Below are positions 37,271 to 45,948 of a DNA stretch of 53,725 nt, piece after piece. Position 1 is the stretch's first letter, and every line of letters starts with the position of its first letter. The notes under the pieces are model-generated. The model ran no database searches. It was given only the letters and a program-made list of their open reading frames with translations, and was not told where the DNA came from. This stretch comes from Marinosulfonomonas sp. (lineage in GTDB: Bacteria; Pseudomonadota; Alphaproteobacteria; Rhodobacterales; Rhodobacteraceae), in assembly GCA_026984915.1 (NCBI GenBank), contig JALSRG010000024.1, positions 1 to 53,725 of the forward strand, given 5' to 3'. Both the position numbers and the translations under genes were made by a program.

Positions 37271-38083
37271 TTGGCCGTAGGTATCTTTGATTCTGGATTG
37301 GGGGGGCTGACCGTGCTGGACGCGGTCAGCAAACGGTTGCCGGATGTGCCATTTGTCTATTACGCCGACAGTGCACATGCGCCTTACGGGGTGCGTGATG
37401 CCGACGATGTTTTTTCCCTGACCAATGCGGCGGTCAGGCACCTGTGGGATGCCGGATGTGATCTGGTCATACTGGCATGCAACACGGCCAGCGCCGCCGC
37501 CCTGCGCCGGATGCAGGAGGGCGGCTTGCCGCAAGGCAAGCGGGTCTTGGGGGTGTTTGTTCCCCTGATCGAGGCGTTGACCGAACGTCAGTGGGGTGAC
37601 AATTCCCCGCCGCGGGAAGTTTCGGTAAAGCATGTGGCGCTTTTTGCCACGCCGGCAACGGTGGCCAGCCGGGCCTTTCAGCGTGAACTGGCGTTTCGCG
37701 CCATCGGCGTTGATGTCGAGGCACAGGCCTGCGGGGGCGTTGTCGATGCGATTGAGGAAGGGGATGAAATACTTGCCGAGGCCCTGGTGCGTAGCCATGT
37801 GGACGCGTTGAAACGCAAAATGCTCGAGCCAGAGGCGGCGATTTTGGGATGCACCCATTACCCGTTGATGGAAGAAACATTTCAACAGGCACTCGGGCCG
37901 GACGTGAAGGTGTTCAGTCAGGCCGATCTTGTTGCCGAGAGCCTTGCCGATTATCTGGAGCGACATCCGGGCATGCTGGGCAAAGGGGGGCAGAGCCTTT
38001 TTCTGACAACGGGCGACGCCCGCCGGGTCAGTGACCGCGCCACCCAGTTCCTGCGACGAAAGATCACCTTTCAGTCTGTGTGA
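37271..38083 (+). CDS. murI: glutamate racemase
   Basis: MurI makes D-glutamate for peptidoglycan. The two catalytic cysteines are visible in [10 protein letters not shown] (Cys70) and [11 protein letters not shown] (near 195), and the N-terminus reads [15 protein letters not shown] chose TTG at 37271 because GGAAGG lies 9 bp upstream and the 270-residue size fits; a GTG at 37211 would add 20 Ala/Gly/Pro-rich residues translated from a small GGCCAGCACC direct repeat. It stands between the oxidoreductase and argC. Confidence 0.95.
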   Translation: MAVGIFDSGLGGLTVLDAVSKRLPDVPFVYYADSAHAPYGVRDADDVFSLTNAAVRHLWDAGCDLVILACNTASAAALRRMQEGGLPQGKRVLGVFVPLIEALTERQWGDNSPPREVSVKHVALFATPATVASRAFQRELAFRAIGVDVEAQACGGVVDAIEEGDEILAEALVRSHVDALKRKMLEPEAAILGCTHYPLMEETFQQALGPDVKVFSQADLVAESLADYLERHPGMLGKGGQSLFLTTGDARRVSDRATQFLRRKITFQSV

Positions 38084-38137
38084 TTGAACCGACGCCACAA
38101 AAACCTTACATCTTGTTCTGAAATGAGAGGTCTCACC

Positions 38138-39166
38138 ATGACCCATAAAATCGCCATCCTTGGTGCCAGCGGCTATACTGGAGCCGAGTTGGTGCGCCTG
38201 ATCGCAGGTCAGCCCAACATGGAAATTGTTGCCCTTTCCGGCGAACGGAAAGCGGGGCTGCCCTATAGTGTCGTCTATCCGCATCTGCGCCATCTGGAGC
38301 TGCCGGATCTGGTAAAGATCGACGAAATCGACTTTGCCAATGTCGATCTGACCTTTTGCGCCTTGCCGCATGCCACATCGCAGGCGGTGATCCGTGAACT
38401 GCCGGCCGATCTGCGCATTGTCGATCTGTCCGCCGATTTTCGGCTGCGCGATCTGGACGAATATGAAAAATGGTACGGCAAACCCCACGCGGCCCCCCAA
38501 TTGCAGGCAGAGGCCGTTTACGGGTTGACCGAATTTTACCGCGAGGAAATCCGCGCGGCGCGGCTGGTGGCCGGCCCCGGATGCAATGCGGCGACCGGTC
38601 AATATGCGCTGCGGCCGCTTATGACGGGTGGGCTGATCGATCTGGATGATATCGTGATCGATCTGAAGGCTGCGGTTTCAGGGGCGGGCAGGGCGCTGAA
38701 GGAAAACCTGCTGCACGCCGAACTGTCCGAAGGCTATCACCCCTATGCGATCGGCGGCAGGCACCGGCATCTGGCGGAATTCGATCAGGAGTTTTCCCGT
38801 GCCGCAGGGCGGCCGGTGCGGGTGCAGTTCACCCCGCATCTGATCCCCGCCAATCGCGGGATTCTCGCGACGATTTATGTCAAGGGCGACGCTGAAAAGG
38901 TGCACGGCGCATTGGCTGACGCTTACAAGGACGAGCCATTCATCCTGACCCTGCCCTTTGGCGAGGCGCCGTCGACCCGTCATATCCGCGGCTCGAACTT
39001 CTGCCATATAGGGGTGGTCGCGGATCGCATCGAAGGGCGCACAATCATCGTCGCGGCGCTGGACAATCTGACCAAAGGATCATCCGGTCAGGCGCTGCAA
39101 AACGCAAATATAATGTTGGGAGAGGTGGAAACAGCCGGGCTGATGGCCGCGCCGGTTTTCCCTTAG
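38138..39166 (+). CDS. argC: N-acetyl-gamma-glutamyl-phosphate reductase
   Basis: ArgC catalyses the third step of arginine synthesis with NADPH. ATG at 38138 ([21 protein letters not shown]) has GAGAGG 7 bp upstream and gives 342 residues. Visible: the Rossmann motif GASGYTGAE at the N-terminus, the catalytic Cys in [15 protein letters not shown] (about 150), [10 protein letters not shown] (about 205) and [19 protein letters not shown] near the end. It is 9 bp before ccmE. Confidence 0.97.
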   Translation: MTHKIAILGASGYTGAELVRLIAGQPNMEIVALSGERKAGLPYSVVYPHLRHLELPDLVKIDEIDFANVDLTFCALPHATSQAVIRELPADLRIVDLSADFRLRDLDEYEKWYGKPHAAPQLQAEAVYGLTEFYREEIRAARLVAGPGCNAATGQYALRPLMTGGLIDLDDIVIDLKAAVSGAGRALKENLLHAELSEGYHPYAIGGRHRHLAEFDQEFSRAAGRPVRVQFTPHLIPANRGILATIYVKGDAEKVHGALADAYKDEPFILTLPFGEAPSTRHIRGSNFCHIGVVADRIEGRTIIVAALDNLTKGSSGQALQNANIMLGEVETAGLMAAPVFP

Positions 39167-39175
39167 AGGAGTGCT

Positions 39176-39637
39176 ATGAAAGGTCTAAAGAAAAAACGCC
39201 GGATTCAGTTGATCGTTGTGGCCTTTGTCGCGCTTGCCGGCGCAACGGGTCTGATCGGTTATGCGATGCAGGATGGCATCAACTTTTTTCGTTCCCCCAG
39301 TCAGATCGCCGAAAAACCACCTGCACCCAGCGAGGTGTTTCGCATTGGCGGTCTGGTCGAAGAAGGCACGCTGGTCCGCGGTCAGGGAGAGACGGTCACA
39401 TTCAGTGTCACCGATGGCGGCGCCAGCGTTCCGGTGCGTTTTACCGGGGTCCTGCCGGATCTTTTCGGCGAAGGGCAGGGCATGGTTGGCACCGGTCGCT
39501 TGATTGACGGAACCTTTGTTGCCTCCGAGATACTGGCCAAGCATGATGAAAACTACATGCCCAAAGAGGTGGTTGACGCCCTGAAAGAACAGGGAATGTA
39601 TGTCGAGCCTGAAAAAGGTGCTGCGAACGGTAGTTAA
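39176..39637 (+). CDS. ccmE: cytochrome c maturation heme chaperone CcmE
   Basis: CcmE binds heme covalently in the periplasm and passes it to CcmFH for cytochrome c assembly. The 153 residues have an N-terminal membrane anchor (about 11-30), the OB-fold body and the heme site LAKHDENYMPKEV with His123 and Tyr127. The expected next gene ccmF is 1.35 kb away because an endolysin-holin pair lies between. The stop codon overlaps a CtrA-like TTAA element. ccmA-D, ccmG and ccmI are not in this window. Confidence 0.97.
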   Translation: MKGLKKKRRIQLIVVAFVALAGATGLIGYAMQDGINFFRSPSQIAEKPPAPSEVFRIGGLVEEGTLVRGQGETVTFSVTDGGASVPVRFTGVLPDLFGEGQGMVGTGRLIDGTFVASEILAKHDENYMPKEVVDALKEQGMYVEPEKGAANGS

Positions 39638-39651
39638 GCACGAAATTAACC
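39634..39651 (+). promoter_or_regulatory. CtrA-like element before the endolysin gene
   Basis: TTAA-GCACGAAA-TTAACC has two TTAA half-sites, the second the common TTAACC form. The spacer is 8 bp, one more than the full CtrA consensus, so it may act as a half-site only. It overlaps the ccmE stop and ends 45 bp before the endolysin ATG. GTA genes are under CtrA control in Rhodobacter. Confidence 0.4.
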
Positions 39652-39696
39652 GGATGTGATTGATTCTGCCCCTGCAAAGTGAAATTTGGGGGGCAG

Positions 39697-40308
39697 ATGC
39701 CAGACATCCAGGAAATTGCGGCACAGATTGTGGCGCGCGAAGGCGGTTATGTGAATGATCCGGACGATCCGGGCGGGCCAACCAAATATGGCGTGACACT
39801 GGCAACCCTGCAGCGTCTTGGCCGGGATATTACCGGTGACGGGCGCGTTACCCTGAAGGATGTAAAAGCCCTTCTGCAGGCTGATGCGCGCGATATCTTT
39901 ATCGACAATTATTTCAGGGCGCCGCAAATCGACAGATTGCCGACCGTCCTGCAGGCTTCGGTTTTTGACATGTTTGTCAATTCGGGCAAGCAGGCGATCC
40001 GGATACTGCAGAGATTGCTGAATGACATGGGGCAGAGCGTCACTGTTGACGGGGTGATCGGGCCGCAAACCATTGCGGCAGCGAAAGCCGCGCAAATGGC
40101 GGCGCCCGATTATCTGGCCGATGCTTATGGCATAGCCCGGCGAAACTATTACTATCGGCTGGCGGACAAGCGGCCGAGCTTGCGCAAATATGCGCGCCGG
40201 CGCAACGGTGGCAAGGGGGGCTGGATCCGCCGGGCCGAGGAATTCATTTCTCCCAGGTATCATCTGACAGAACAGGAACACAGGCAGAGGGTTGCAGCAT
40301 GGGATTGA
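39697..40308 (+). CDS. GTA-type endolysin (glycoside hydrolase family 108)
   Basis: This 203-residue peptidoglycan hydrolase starts at ATG 39697 with GGGGGG just upstream. The family-108 signature EGGYVNDPDDPGGPTKYGVT is at 15-34 with the catalytic Glu15. An N-acetylmuramidase-type body and a peptidoglycan-binding segment follow (VTVDGVIGPQTIAAA, about 120-134). No signal peptide is seen, so export should need the holin, whose gene overlaps by 10 bp. In Rhodobacter capsulatus such an endolysin-holin pair, encoded away from the GTA structural cluster, lyses the cell to free GTA particles. Confidence 0.88.
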   Translation: MPDIQEIAAQIVAREGGYVNDPDDPGGPTKYGVTLATLQRLGRDITGDGRVTLKDVKALLQADARDIFIDNYFRAPQIDRLPTVLQASVFDMFVNSGKQAIRILQRLLNDMGQSVTVDGVIGPQTIAAAKAAQMAAPDYLADAYGIARRNYYYRLADKRPSLRKYARRRNGGKGGWIRRAEEFISPRYHLTEQEHRQRVAAWD

Positions 40309-40877
40309 TCGACAAGGTTTTCACGCTGCTGTTTGGAAATGGCACAAATGTGGTGCGCGAAACGGCAGAAGTTTTCAGGGAAAACACCGAAGCGGGGGCC
40401 GCGCGCGAAGCCAGCATGAGAAGTCAGGCCCTGGCGCAGCATCAGGCTGAATTCCTGATCCCGAAGAAAGGACTGTTTGATCGTTTCATGGATGGGGTCA
40501 ACCGACTGCCGCGCCCGGCAATGGCGCTCGGCACATTGGGCCTGTTTGTGGCCGCGATGGTGGATCCGGTCTGGTTTGCGGCCCGGATGCAGGGGTTGTC
40601 TCTGGTGCCCGAGCCGCTGTGGTGGTTGCTGGGGGCGGTTGTCTCGTTCTATTTTGGCGCGCGCTATCAGGCCAAGGGGCAGGAATTTCAACGCTCTATC
40701 GCGCAAACCATGGCGCGAACATCAATGGTGATGCGCGGCCTCGATGAATTGCGACAGGCGGAAAAGACGCCGGCCCGACGGATCCGACCTGAAACAATGG
40801 CACGCACGGCCACGCGCGAAAGCAATGCCGCCCTGGACGAATGGAAGCGCATAGAGGCCAGAAAACAGGATAACTGA
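40299..40877 (+). CDS. GTA-type holin (3TM holin family)
   Basis: The 192-residue protein has an amphipathic N-terminal part, hydrophobic segments at about 70-92 and 104-118 (ALGTLGLFVAAMV, LWWLLGAVVSFYFGA), and a long charged C-terminal tail. It resembles the 'holin of 3TMs, for gene-transfer release' family. The start lies inside the endolysin gene (10-bp overlap), so both are made together. It would open the inner membrane for the endolysin. The third membrane segment is weak; the family call rests on pattern and context. Confidence 0.8.
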   Translation: MGLIDKVFTLLFGNGTNVVRETAEVFRENTEAGAAREASMRSQALAQHQAEFLIPKKGLFDRFMDGVNRLPRPAMALGTLGLFVAAMVDPVWFAARMQGLSLVPEPLWWLLGAVVSFYFGARYQAKGQEFQRSIAQTMARTSMVMRGLDELRQAEKTPARRIRPETMARTATRESNAALDEWKRIEARKQDN

Positions 40878-40913
40878 CAGGCTTCCCCAAAACCAAACGT
40901 CACCTGTTGAACT

Positions 40914-40926
40914 GATTGTGACAATC
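40914..40926. promoter_or_regulatory. 13-bp palindrome before ccmF
   Basis: GATTGT-G-ACAATC is a perfect inverted repeat 62 bp before the ccmF ATG, in the 111-bp gap after the holin gene. It may be part of a promoter that lets ccmF be expressed apart from the lysis genes. Confidence 0.4.
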
Positions 40927-40988
40927 CGCCCTGCCATCCTCCTGAATTAGCCATTGGCCCCGGCGCGGGAAACGCTTATCCTGCCGGT

Positions 40989-42968
40989 ATGTTTATTGAA
41001 CTTGGCCACTTTGCCCTGATCCTCGCTTTCGCCATTGCCATCGTGCAGGCGATCATTCCTCTCATCGGCGCCCAGAAAGCCTGGCGCGGCTGGATGGCTT
41101 TGGCCGAGCCCGCCGCCACGGCGCAATTTCTGTTGATCGGATTTTCCTTTGCCGCTCTGACCTATGCGTTTGTCACGTCTGATTTCTCGTTGCGATTGGT
41201 TGTGCTGAATTCGCATACCGCAAAGCCCATGCTCTACAAGATCGCCGGCGTGTGGGGCAATCATGAGGGCTCGCTTCTGCTCTGGGTGATGATTCTGGCG
41301 GCCTTTGGCGCGGCTGTCGCCTGGTTTGGCCGAAGCCTGCCCGCAGGTCTGAGGGCGCGGGTTTTGTCCGTTCAGGCGATGATCGGCGTCGCGTTTCTGG
41401 GCTTTATCCTGTTTACCTCGAACCCGTTTCTGCGCATGGCCGAGCCGCCGTTGAACGGGCAGGGGCTGAACCCGCTTTTGCAGGATCCGGGCCTCGCGTT
41501 TCACCCGCCGTTTCTCTATCTGGGATATGTCGGTCTGAGCATGGCCTTCAGCTTTGCCGTGGCGGCGCTGATCGAGGGACGGGTTGATGCAGCCTGGGCG
41601 CGCTGGGTACGTCCCTGGACATTGGCAGCCTGGATTTTTCTGACCGTCGGTATCGCACTTGGGTCCTGGTGGGCCTATTATGAACTCGGCTGGGGTGGCT
41701 TCTGGTTCTGGGACCCGGTTGAAAACGCGTCCTTCATGCCGTGGCTGATTGCGACAGCCTTGCTTCACAGCGCCATTGTTGTTGAAAAACGCGAAGCCCT
41801 GAAAAGCTGGACGATTCTCCTGGCAATCATTGCTTTCGGCTTCTCTCTCAGCGGCACGTTTATCGTGCGATCGGGGGTTCTGACATCGGTGCATGCCTTT
41901 GCCACTGATCCCGAGCGCGGGCTGTTCATTCTGGGAATATTTGCGGTTTTCATGGGCGGCGCGCTGACGCTGTTTGCGGCAAGGGCCGGGGCGATGGAGG
42001 CCAAAGGCGTCTTTTCACTGGTCAGCCGTGAATCCGCCCTGCTGCTGAACAATATCCTGCTGGCTGTTGCCGCGTTCGTCGTTTTTGTCGGCACGCTCTG
42101 GCCATTGGCCGCCGAGATATTCTTTGGCCGAAAGCTGTCGGTTGGCGCCCCGTTCTTCAATCTGGCCTTTCCGCCTTTCATGGTGGCCCTGGCGGTGCTT
42201 TTGCCGATTGGCACGATCATGCCTTGGAAACGCGCCCGGCTGAAACGTGTCTTGCTCAAACTGCGCGGCGCAATTGCCCTGACGCTTGCCCTGGGTCTCT
42301 TGGCATATGCCATGCAGACCAACAGAACAAACCTTGGCCCGATCGGCGTCATGCTGGGAACCTGGGTGATCGTCGGATCGCTGACCGATCTGTGGCAGCG
42401 AACCGGACGCGGAACCGTTTTGGCACGCCTGCGCCGGCTTTTGCGGCTGTCCCGGGCAGATCTGGGCCGGGGGGCGGCGCATGCAGGACTGGGGATAACC
42501 ATCGTTGGCATTACCACCCTGATGGCCTGGCAGGTCGAAGATATTCGGGTGGCCAAAGTCGGGGAAAGCTTTGAAGTCGGCGGATACCAGATAACTTTGG
42601 CGGATGTTGAACACGTTGAGGGGCCAAATTATTTTTCGACCATGGGCAAGATGGTTGTCACCAAGAACGGCAAGCCGGTTGCCACCCTTTTCCCGGAAAA
42701 ACGCGTTTATCCGGTTGAGGCGATGCCAACCACCGAAGCTGCAATCGACAATGGTATCTGGCGTGATCTGTATCTTGTCATTGGCGATGAGCAGGATAAC
42801 GGCGGCTGGGCCGTGCGCACCTATATCAAACCCTTTGCCAACTGGATTTGGGGCGGTGCCATTCTCATGGCTCTGGGCGGGTTGCTCAGCCTTTCAGACA
42901 GACGCTACCGTGTGGCAGCCGGGGCGCGCAAACAGCGGATCGCTGCCAATATCGCGCCGGCGGAGTAA
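40989..42968 (+). CDS. ccmF: cytochrome c heme lyase subunit CcmF
   Basis: CcmF is the inner-membrane core of the heme lyase that attaches heme to apocytochrome c. The 659 residues hold many membrane helices, the tryptophan-rich WWD domain WGGFWFWDPVENASFMPWL (about 237-255), WGNHEGSLLLW (about 88-98), and a periplasmic C-terminal domain before the last helix (about 620-640). ccmH follows by 4 bp. It is separated from ccmE by the endolysin-holin pair. Confidence 0.98.
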   Translation: MFIELGHFALILAFAIAIVQAIIPLIGAQKAWRGWMALAEPAATAQFLLIGFSFAALTYAFVTSDFSLRLVVLNSHTAKPMLYKIAGVWGNHEGSLLLWVMILAAFGAAVAWFGRSLPAGLRARVLSVQAMIGVAFLGFILFTSNPFLRMAEPPLNGQGLNPLLQDPGLAFHPPFLYLGYVGLSMAFSFAVAALIEGRVDAAWARWVRPWTLAAWIFLTVGIALGSWWAYYELGWGGFWFWDPVENASFMPWLIATALLHSAIVVEKREALKSWTILLAIIAFGFSLSGTFIVRSGVLTSVHAFATDPERGLFILGIFAVFMGGALTLFAARAGAMEAKGVFSLVSRESALLLNNILLAVAAFVVFVGTLWPLAAEIFFGRKLSVGAPFFNLAFPPFMVALAVLLPIGTIMPWKRARLKRVLLKLRGAIALTLALGLLAYAMQTNRTNLGPIGVMLGTWVIVGSLTDLWQRTGRGTVLARLRRLLRLSRADLGRGAAHAGLGITIVGITTLMAWQVEDIRVAKVGESFEVGGYQITLADVEHVEGPNYFSTMGKMVVTKNGKPVATLFPEKRVYPVEAMPTTEAAIDNGIWRDLYLVIGDEQDNGGWAVRTYIKPFANWIWGGAILMALGGLLSLSDRRYRVAAGARKQRIAANIAPAE

Positions 42969-42972
42969 TGCA

Positions 42973-43428
42973 ATGAAATATCTGGCCCTGATTTTTGTTT
43001 TCCTGATGTCCGCCCCGGCCTGGGCGGTGCTCCCGGATGAGGTTCTTGACGATCCTGTTCTGGAGGCCCGGGCCCGAAATCTGGGACAGGAGTTGCGTTG
43101 TGTTGTCTGCCGCGGGGAAAACATTGACGAATCCAACGCAGGTATTGCGCGCGATATACGTCTCCTTTTGCGTGAACGTCTGGTTGCCGGTGACACGGAT
43201 CAGCAAGTGCTGGATTTCATGGTTGACCGGTACGGCGAATATGTCCTGATGCGGCCAACAGCCAAGGGTGCGAATATCTTATTGTGGATTGCCGCGCCTG
43301 CCATGTTGGCAATGGCGCTGATCATTGCGTTCTTCTATCTGCGCCGGCGCGCGCAGGCCGCCGCCCGGCCTGTTGCAGATCTGAGCGAACAGGAAGCCAA
43401 ACGTCTGAAAGAATTATTGAGCGAGTAA
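42973..43428 (+). CDS. ccmH: cytochrome c maturation thiol protein CcmH
   Basis: CcmH (CcmL type) reduces the CXXCH cysteines of apocytochrome c for heme attachment. The 151 residues start with a signal peptide (MKYLALIFVFLMSAPAWA), then the redox motif LRCVVCRGENIDESNA (Cys pair about 43 and 46), and end with a membrane helix (about 102-122). It is just 4 bp after ccmF, the usual partner. Confidence 0.97.
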   Translation: MKYLALIFVFLMSAPAWAVLPDEVLDDPVLEARARNLGQELRCVVCRGENIDESNAGIARDIRLLLRERLVAGDTDQQVLDFMVDRYGEYVLMRPTAKGANILLWIAAPAMLAMALIIAFFYLRRRAQAAARPVADLSEQEAKRLKELLSE

Positions 43429-43497
43429 CGCCTCGTTTCTCTTTCCTTCCGCGTGGTTGCGGCTATTGTGCCGCCAAACGACTAACGGGAGGTCTGC

Positions 43498-44274
43498 ATG
43501 CATTACGAAACCATTCAGTTCGAACTTCGGGGTCAGGTTGCGGTTCTGACCTTGAACCGCCCCGAAGTGATGAATGCGCTTAACACCCAGATGCGTGCGG
43601 AGATACTGCACGGTGTAAAGGCCGCGCAGACACAGGCCCGGGTTCTGGTGATGACCGGGGCCGGGCGCGCATTTTGCTCCGGTCAGGATCTGGGTGATCG
43701 GGCCAATGCCTCGGATATTGATCTGGAACGTACCCTGCGCGAAGAATACGTGCCCATGCTTGAGGCGATATTCGAAAGCCGCATTCCCACCATCGCCGCC
43801 GTCAATGGCGCCGCCGCCGGGGCTGGTGCAAATCTGGCGCTTGCAACTGATGTTGTGATTGCTTCGGAAGATGCGGTTTTTCTGCAGGCTTTTACCCGTA
43901 TCGGCCTGATCCCGGATGCGGGCGGAACCTATTGGCTGCCCCGCCAGATCGGCTCGGCGCGCGCTATGGGAACAGCGTTGTTCGCGGAACCTGTCAGCGC
44001 CTCGCAAGCGGCTGATTGGGGGATGATCTGGGAGGCGGTTCCGGCAGACAGCTTTGCCGAACACTGGTGGTCACGTGCAAAAAAGCTCTCGACGGGTCCG
44101 ACGGCCGCCTACAGCGCGGTGAAAAGGGCCTTGCGCGCGTCATTTGAAAACAGCCTCGAGCAGCAGTTGGCGCTAGAAGCCCATCTGCAAGGCGAATGCG
44201 GAAAATCCCGGGATTTCAAGGAAGGCGTTCTGGCTTTTCTTGAAAAACGTCCACCACAGTTTGAGGGCAGATAG
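43498..44274 (+). CDS. enoyl-CoA hydratase/isomerase family protein, PaaG-like
   Basis: The 258-residue crotonase-fold enzyme has oxyanion loops FCSGQDLGDR (about 60-69) and NGAAAGAGANLALA (about 100-113). The stretch FTRIGLIPDAGGTYWLPRQIG has Asp where hydratases have the second catalytic Glu, as in PaaG, an isomerase of phenylacetate breakdown. GGGAGG lies 6 bp before the ATG. No other paa genes are near, so the substrate is open. It follows ccmH by 69 bp. Confidence 0.9.
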   Translation: MHYETIQFELRGQVAVLTLNRPEVMNALNTQMRAEILHGVKAAQTQARVLVMTGAGRAFCSGQDLGDRANASDIDLERTLREEYVPMLEAIFESRIPTIAAVNGAAAGAGANLALATDVVIASEDAVFLQAFTRIGLIPDAGGTYWLPRQIGSARAMGTALFAEPVSASQAADWGMIWEAVPADSFAEHWWSRAKKLSTGPTAAYSAVKRALRASFENSLEQQLALEAHLQGECGKSRDFKEGVLAFLEKRPPQFEGR

Positions 44275-44321
44275 CAGGCCATGCACTGATGTCGCGTCTG
44301 AGCGAGCAGGGGCGGACCTCC

Positions 44322-44352
44322 GGATAGTTGGGCCGGATAGTTGGGCTGGATA
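44322..44352. repeat. 13-bp tandem repeat, 2.4 copies
   Basis: GGATAGTTGGGCC, GGATAGTTGGGCT and GGATA follow one another 48 bp after the PaaG-like gene. Confidence 0.8.
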
Positions 44353-44698
44353 TAGGCCGAAATGCTACGGCGTTATTCGCGCCCGCACAACGGGGTGTTC
44401 TGGCCTGTTTTGCCCGGTGGTATCGGGATCGGACGCCATTTCTGAAACATGGTTGCAAATCGAATGCCAGCCCTGTTTGACCAGCATCCCTCGGACACCG
44501 CAGATGATGGCCTTTTTCGGATCTGTCCGCCCGGAAAACGCTCTGGGAAAGTGGAATAGCTGTATTGAAGGTTTTTTGTCCTGTAGCGGCAGGATCCGGT
44601 GGCAAGATTCCGCTGCCATGGACCACTGCCGATTACGGGTGGCAAGGGGGCAGGTCATCGTGGTTCGGTTCTCCAGATCGAGTTCGCGTGACCAGTTT

Positions 44699-44738
44699 GA
44701 AAGGGCCTTCCCAATTCAGCGGGAGGTCCTTTCTTTTC
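44699..44738 (+). terminator. terminator-like hairpin
   Basis: GAAAGGGCCTTCCC and GGGAGGTCCTTTC pair with one bulge around 8 nt and are followed by TTTTC on the plus strand, between the convergent PaaG-like and RTX genes. Confidence 0.5.
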
Positions 44739-44746
44739 ATGGCCAG

Positions 44747-45763
44747 CTATGGGGCCTGGATGATGGAAATATGGCCCATTGTCAGGCTTGGTCCCGCATT
44801 GTCCAGTTGCGCAACTGTGACTCCATTGACAAGAATATGGGCATCGCCCGCAACATTGGAAATGGTGACAGAGTCTGTTGCCGGGTTGCTCACATAGAGT
44901 GAAATACTGTCAACGGCGGTGTTGAAATCGGTGATTGTCACGGTTTCCCCCGGCCCCTGATCCCAGATCAGCGCACTGTCAGAACCGGGGCCCAGGGTGA
45001 GCGTATCGTTCCCCGACGCCAGGACGATGTCGTCGCCCCCCCCGGCATCAACGGTGTTGCCGCCGTCAGCTTGCGGTCCGACAAGACTGAGGCCGGGCGG
45101 GACAAAGGAAGTGCCAGGATCATCGCGCAGGGTTTGCAGCTCTGCCTGGGTCAGGTCGCGATTGAAAAATTTTGTCGACAAGATCAGGTCGTCACCACTG
45201 CCACCCTGTAGGGTGTCATGTCCGGCCCCGCCGAACAAAACGTCATCGCCATCGCCGCCTTGCAACAAATCGTCCCCGTCGTTGCCTTGCAGCGCATCAT
45301 CCCAGGCACCACCGTTCAGCGTGTCATTTCCATCGCCGCCATAGATGATATCCTTGCCGGCATCCCCATTGAGAATGTCGTCCCCCGCGCCGCCTGAAAG
45401 CGTGTCGTCCCAGGCGCCGCCGTTCAGCGTGTCATTCCCGGCCCCGCCGTCGAGAACGTCTTTCCCGTCGCCACCATTCAGCGTGTCATTTCCGTCTTCA
45501 CCGTAGAGCGTGTCAAATCCGCCCTCTCCGAAAATCTGGTCATTTCCGGTACCGCCATACAGGCTGTCAGGTCCATCTTCGCCATGGATGGTATCATCGC
45601 CGCCCTGGCCATAAATGATATCGTGTTCGGGGGTGCCGTTCAGGTTGTTATTGCCATCATCGCCACTGATCGGATCCGGGCCGTTGCTTCCGCCGCCTCC
45701 CAGACCACCCAGTGCCAGACCACCAAAAACAAGGCCCAAAAGAATCATCATCGGGGAAAGCAT
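44747..45763 (-). CDS. RTX-type calcium-binding repeat protein
   Basis: The 338-residue protein starts at ATG 45763 with AGAGGT upstream. A short N-terminal hydrophobic helix (about 4-22: MMILLGLVFGGLALGGLGGGG) could be an export signal or anchor. From about 35 to 195 there are some 15-17 nonapeptide units of the GGxGxDxL type (for example GGDGNDTLNGG, GGAGDDILNGD), which bind calcium in a beta-roll. A second, short Asp/Gly-rich stretch is at about 245-275. Two units both carry LNGGAWDD, a sign of internal duplication. No type I secretion genes are near. Confidence 0.9.
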   Translation of the reverse strand: MLSPMMILLGLVFGGLALGGLGGGGSNGPDPISGDDGNNNLNGTPEHDIIYGQGGDDTIHGEDGPDSLYGGTGNDQIFGEGGFDTLYGEDGNDTLNGGDGKDVLDGGAGNDTLNGGAWDDTLSGGAGDDILNGDAGKDIIYGGDGNDTLNGGAWDDALQGNDGDDLLQGGDGDDVLFGGAGHDTLQGGSGDDLILSTKFFNRDLTQAELQTLRDDPGTSFVPPGLSLVGPQADGGNTVDAGGGDDIVLASGNDTLTLGPGSDSALIWDQGPGETVTITDFNTAVDSISLYVSNPATDSVTISNVAGDAHILVNGVTVAQLDNAGPSLTMGHISIIQAP

Positions 45764-45882
45764 GTTTGTACCTCTTGGAACCACTTCAGTTTACAGGTTG
45801 CATAACCCTAAGAATATCCTCCGGCGTTTGTAACGGGAAACGCGATGCTCTCGGAAAAAAGGCGCCGCGCTGTATTTTTCCG

Positions 45883-45928
45883 GCAACAAGGAAAAGCCCG
45901 GCCAAACGGCCAGGCTTTCCCTTGTTGC
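45883..45928 (-). terminator. long hairpin after gltA
   Basis: GCAACAAGGAAAAGCCCGGCC pairs with its downstream complement around the loop AAAC with few mismatches, about 20 bp of stem. It lies 20 bp after the gltA stop. There is no T-run beyond the stem, so it may act as an mRNA 3' end or processing structure. Confidence 0.65.
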
Positions 45929-45948
45929 ATGTGCCGCATTCCCAGGCG

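Larger units (their letters stand above)
44275..44746. other. 472-bp stretch without a supported gene
   Basis: Open frames here on both strands have no ribosome site or family pattern I recognise. It holds a 13-bp tandem repeat (44322-44352) and a terminator-like hairpin near the RTX gene. Decayed sequence is possible. Confidence 0.55.

Noticed and set aside
37160-38602. 480-residue minus-strand open frame
   Set aside because: It is antisense to murI and argC, both certain genes.
39697-40877. Endolysin-holin pair as a prophage remnant
   Set aside because: No integrase, attachment repeats or other phage genes lie near, and the proteins fit the GTA lysis pair. Prophage origin of the family long ago is not excluded.
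44216-44626. 136-residue minus-strand open frame in the gap after the PaaG-like gene
   Set aside because: It has no ribosome site or recognisable motif, and overlaps the 3' end of a real gene. Equal-length frames exist on the other strand.
45184-45660. CRISPR-like regular repeats
   Set aside because: The regular pattern is the coding DNA of RTX nonapeptides, in frame and with no spacers.
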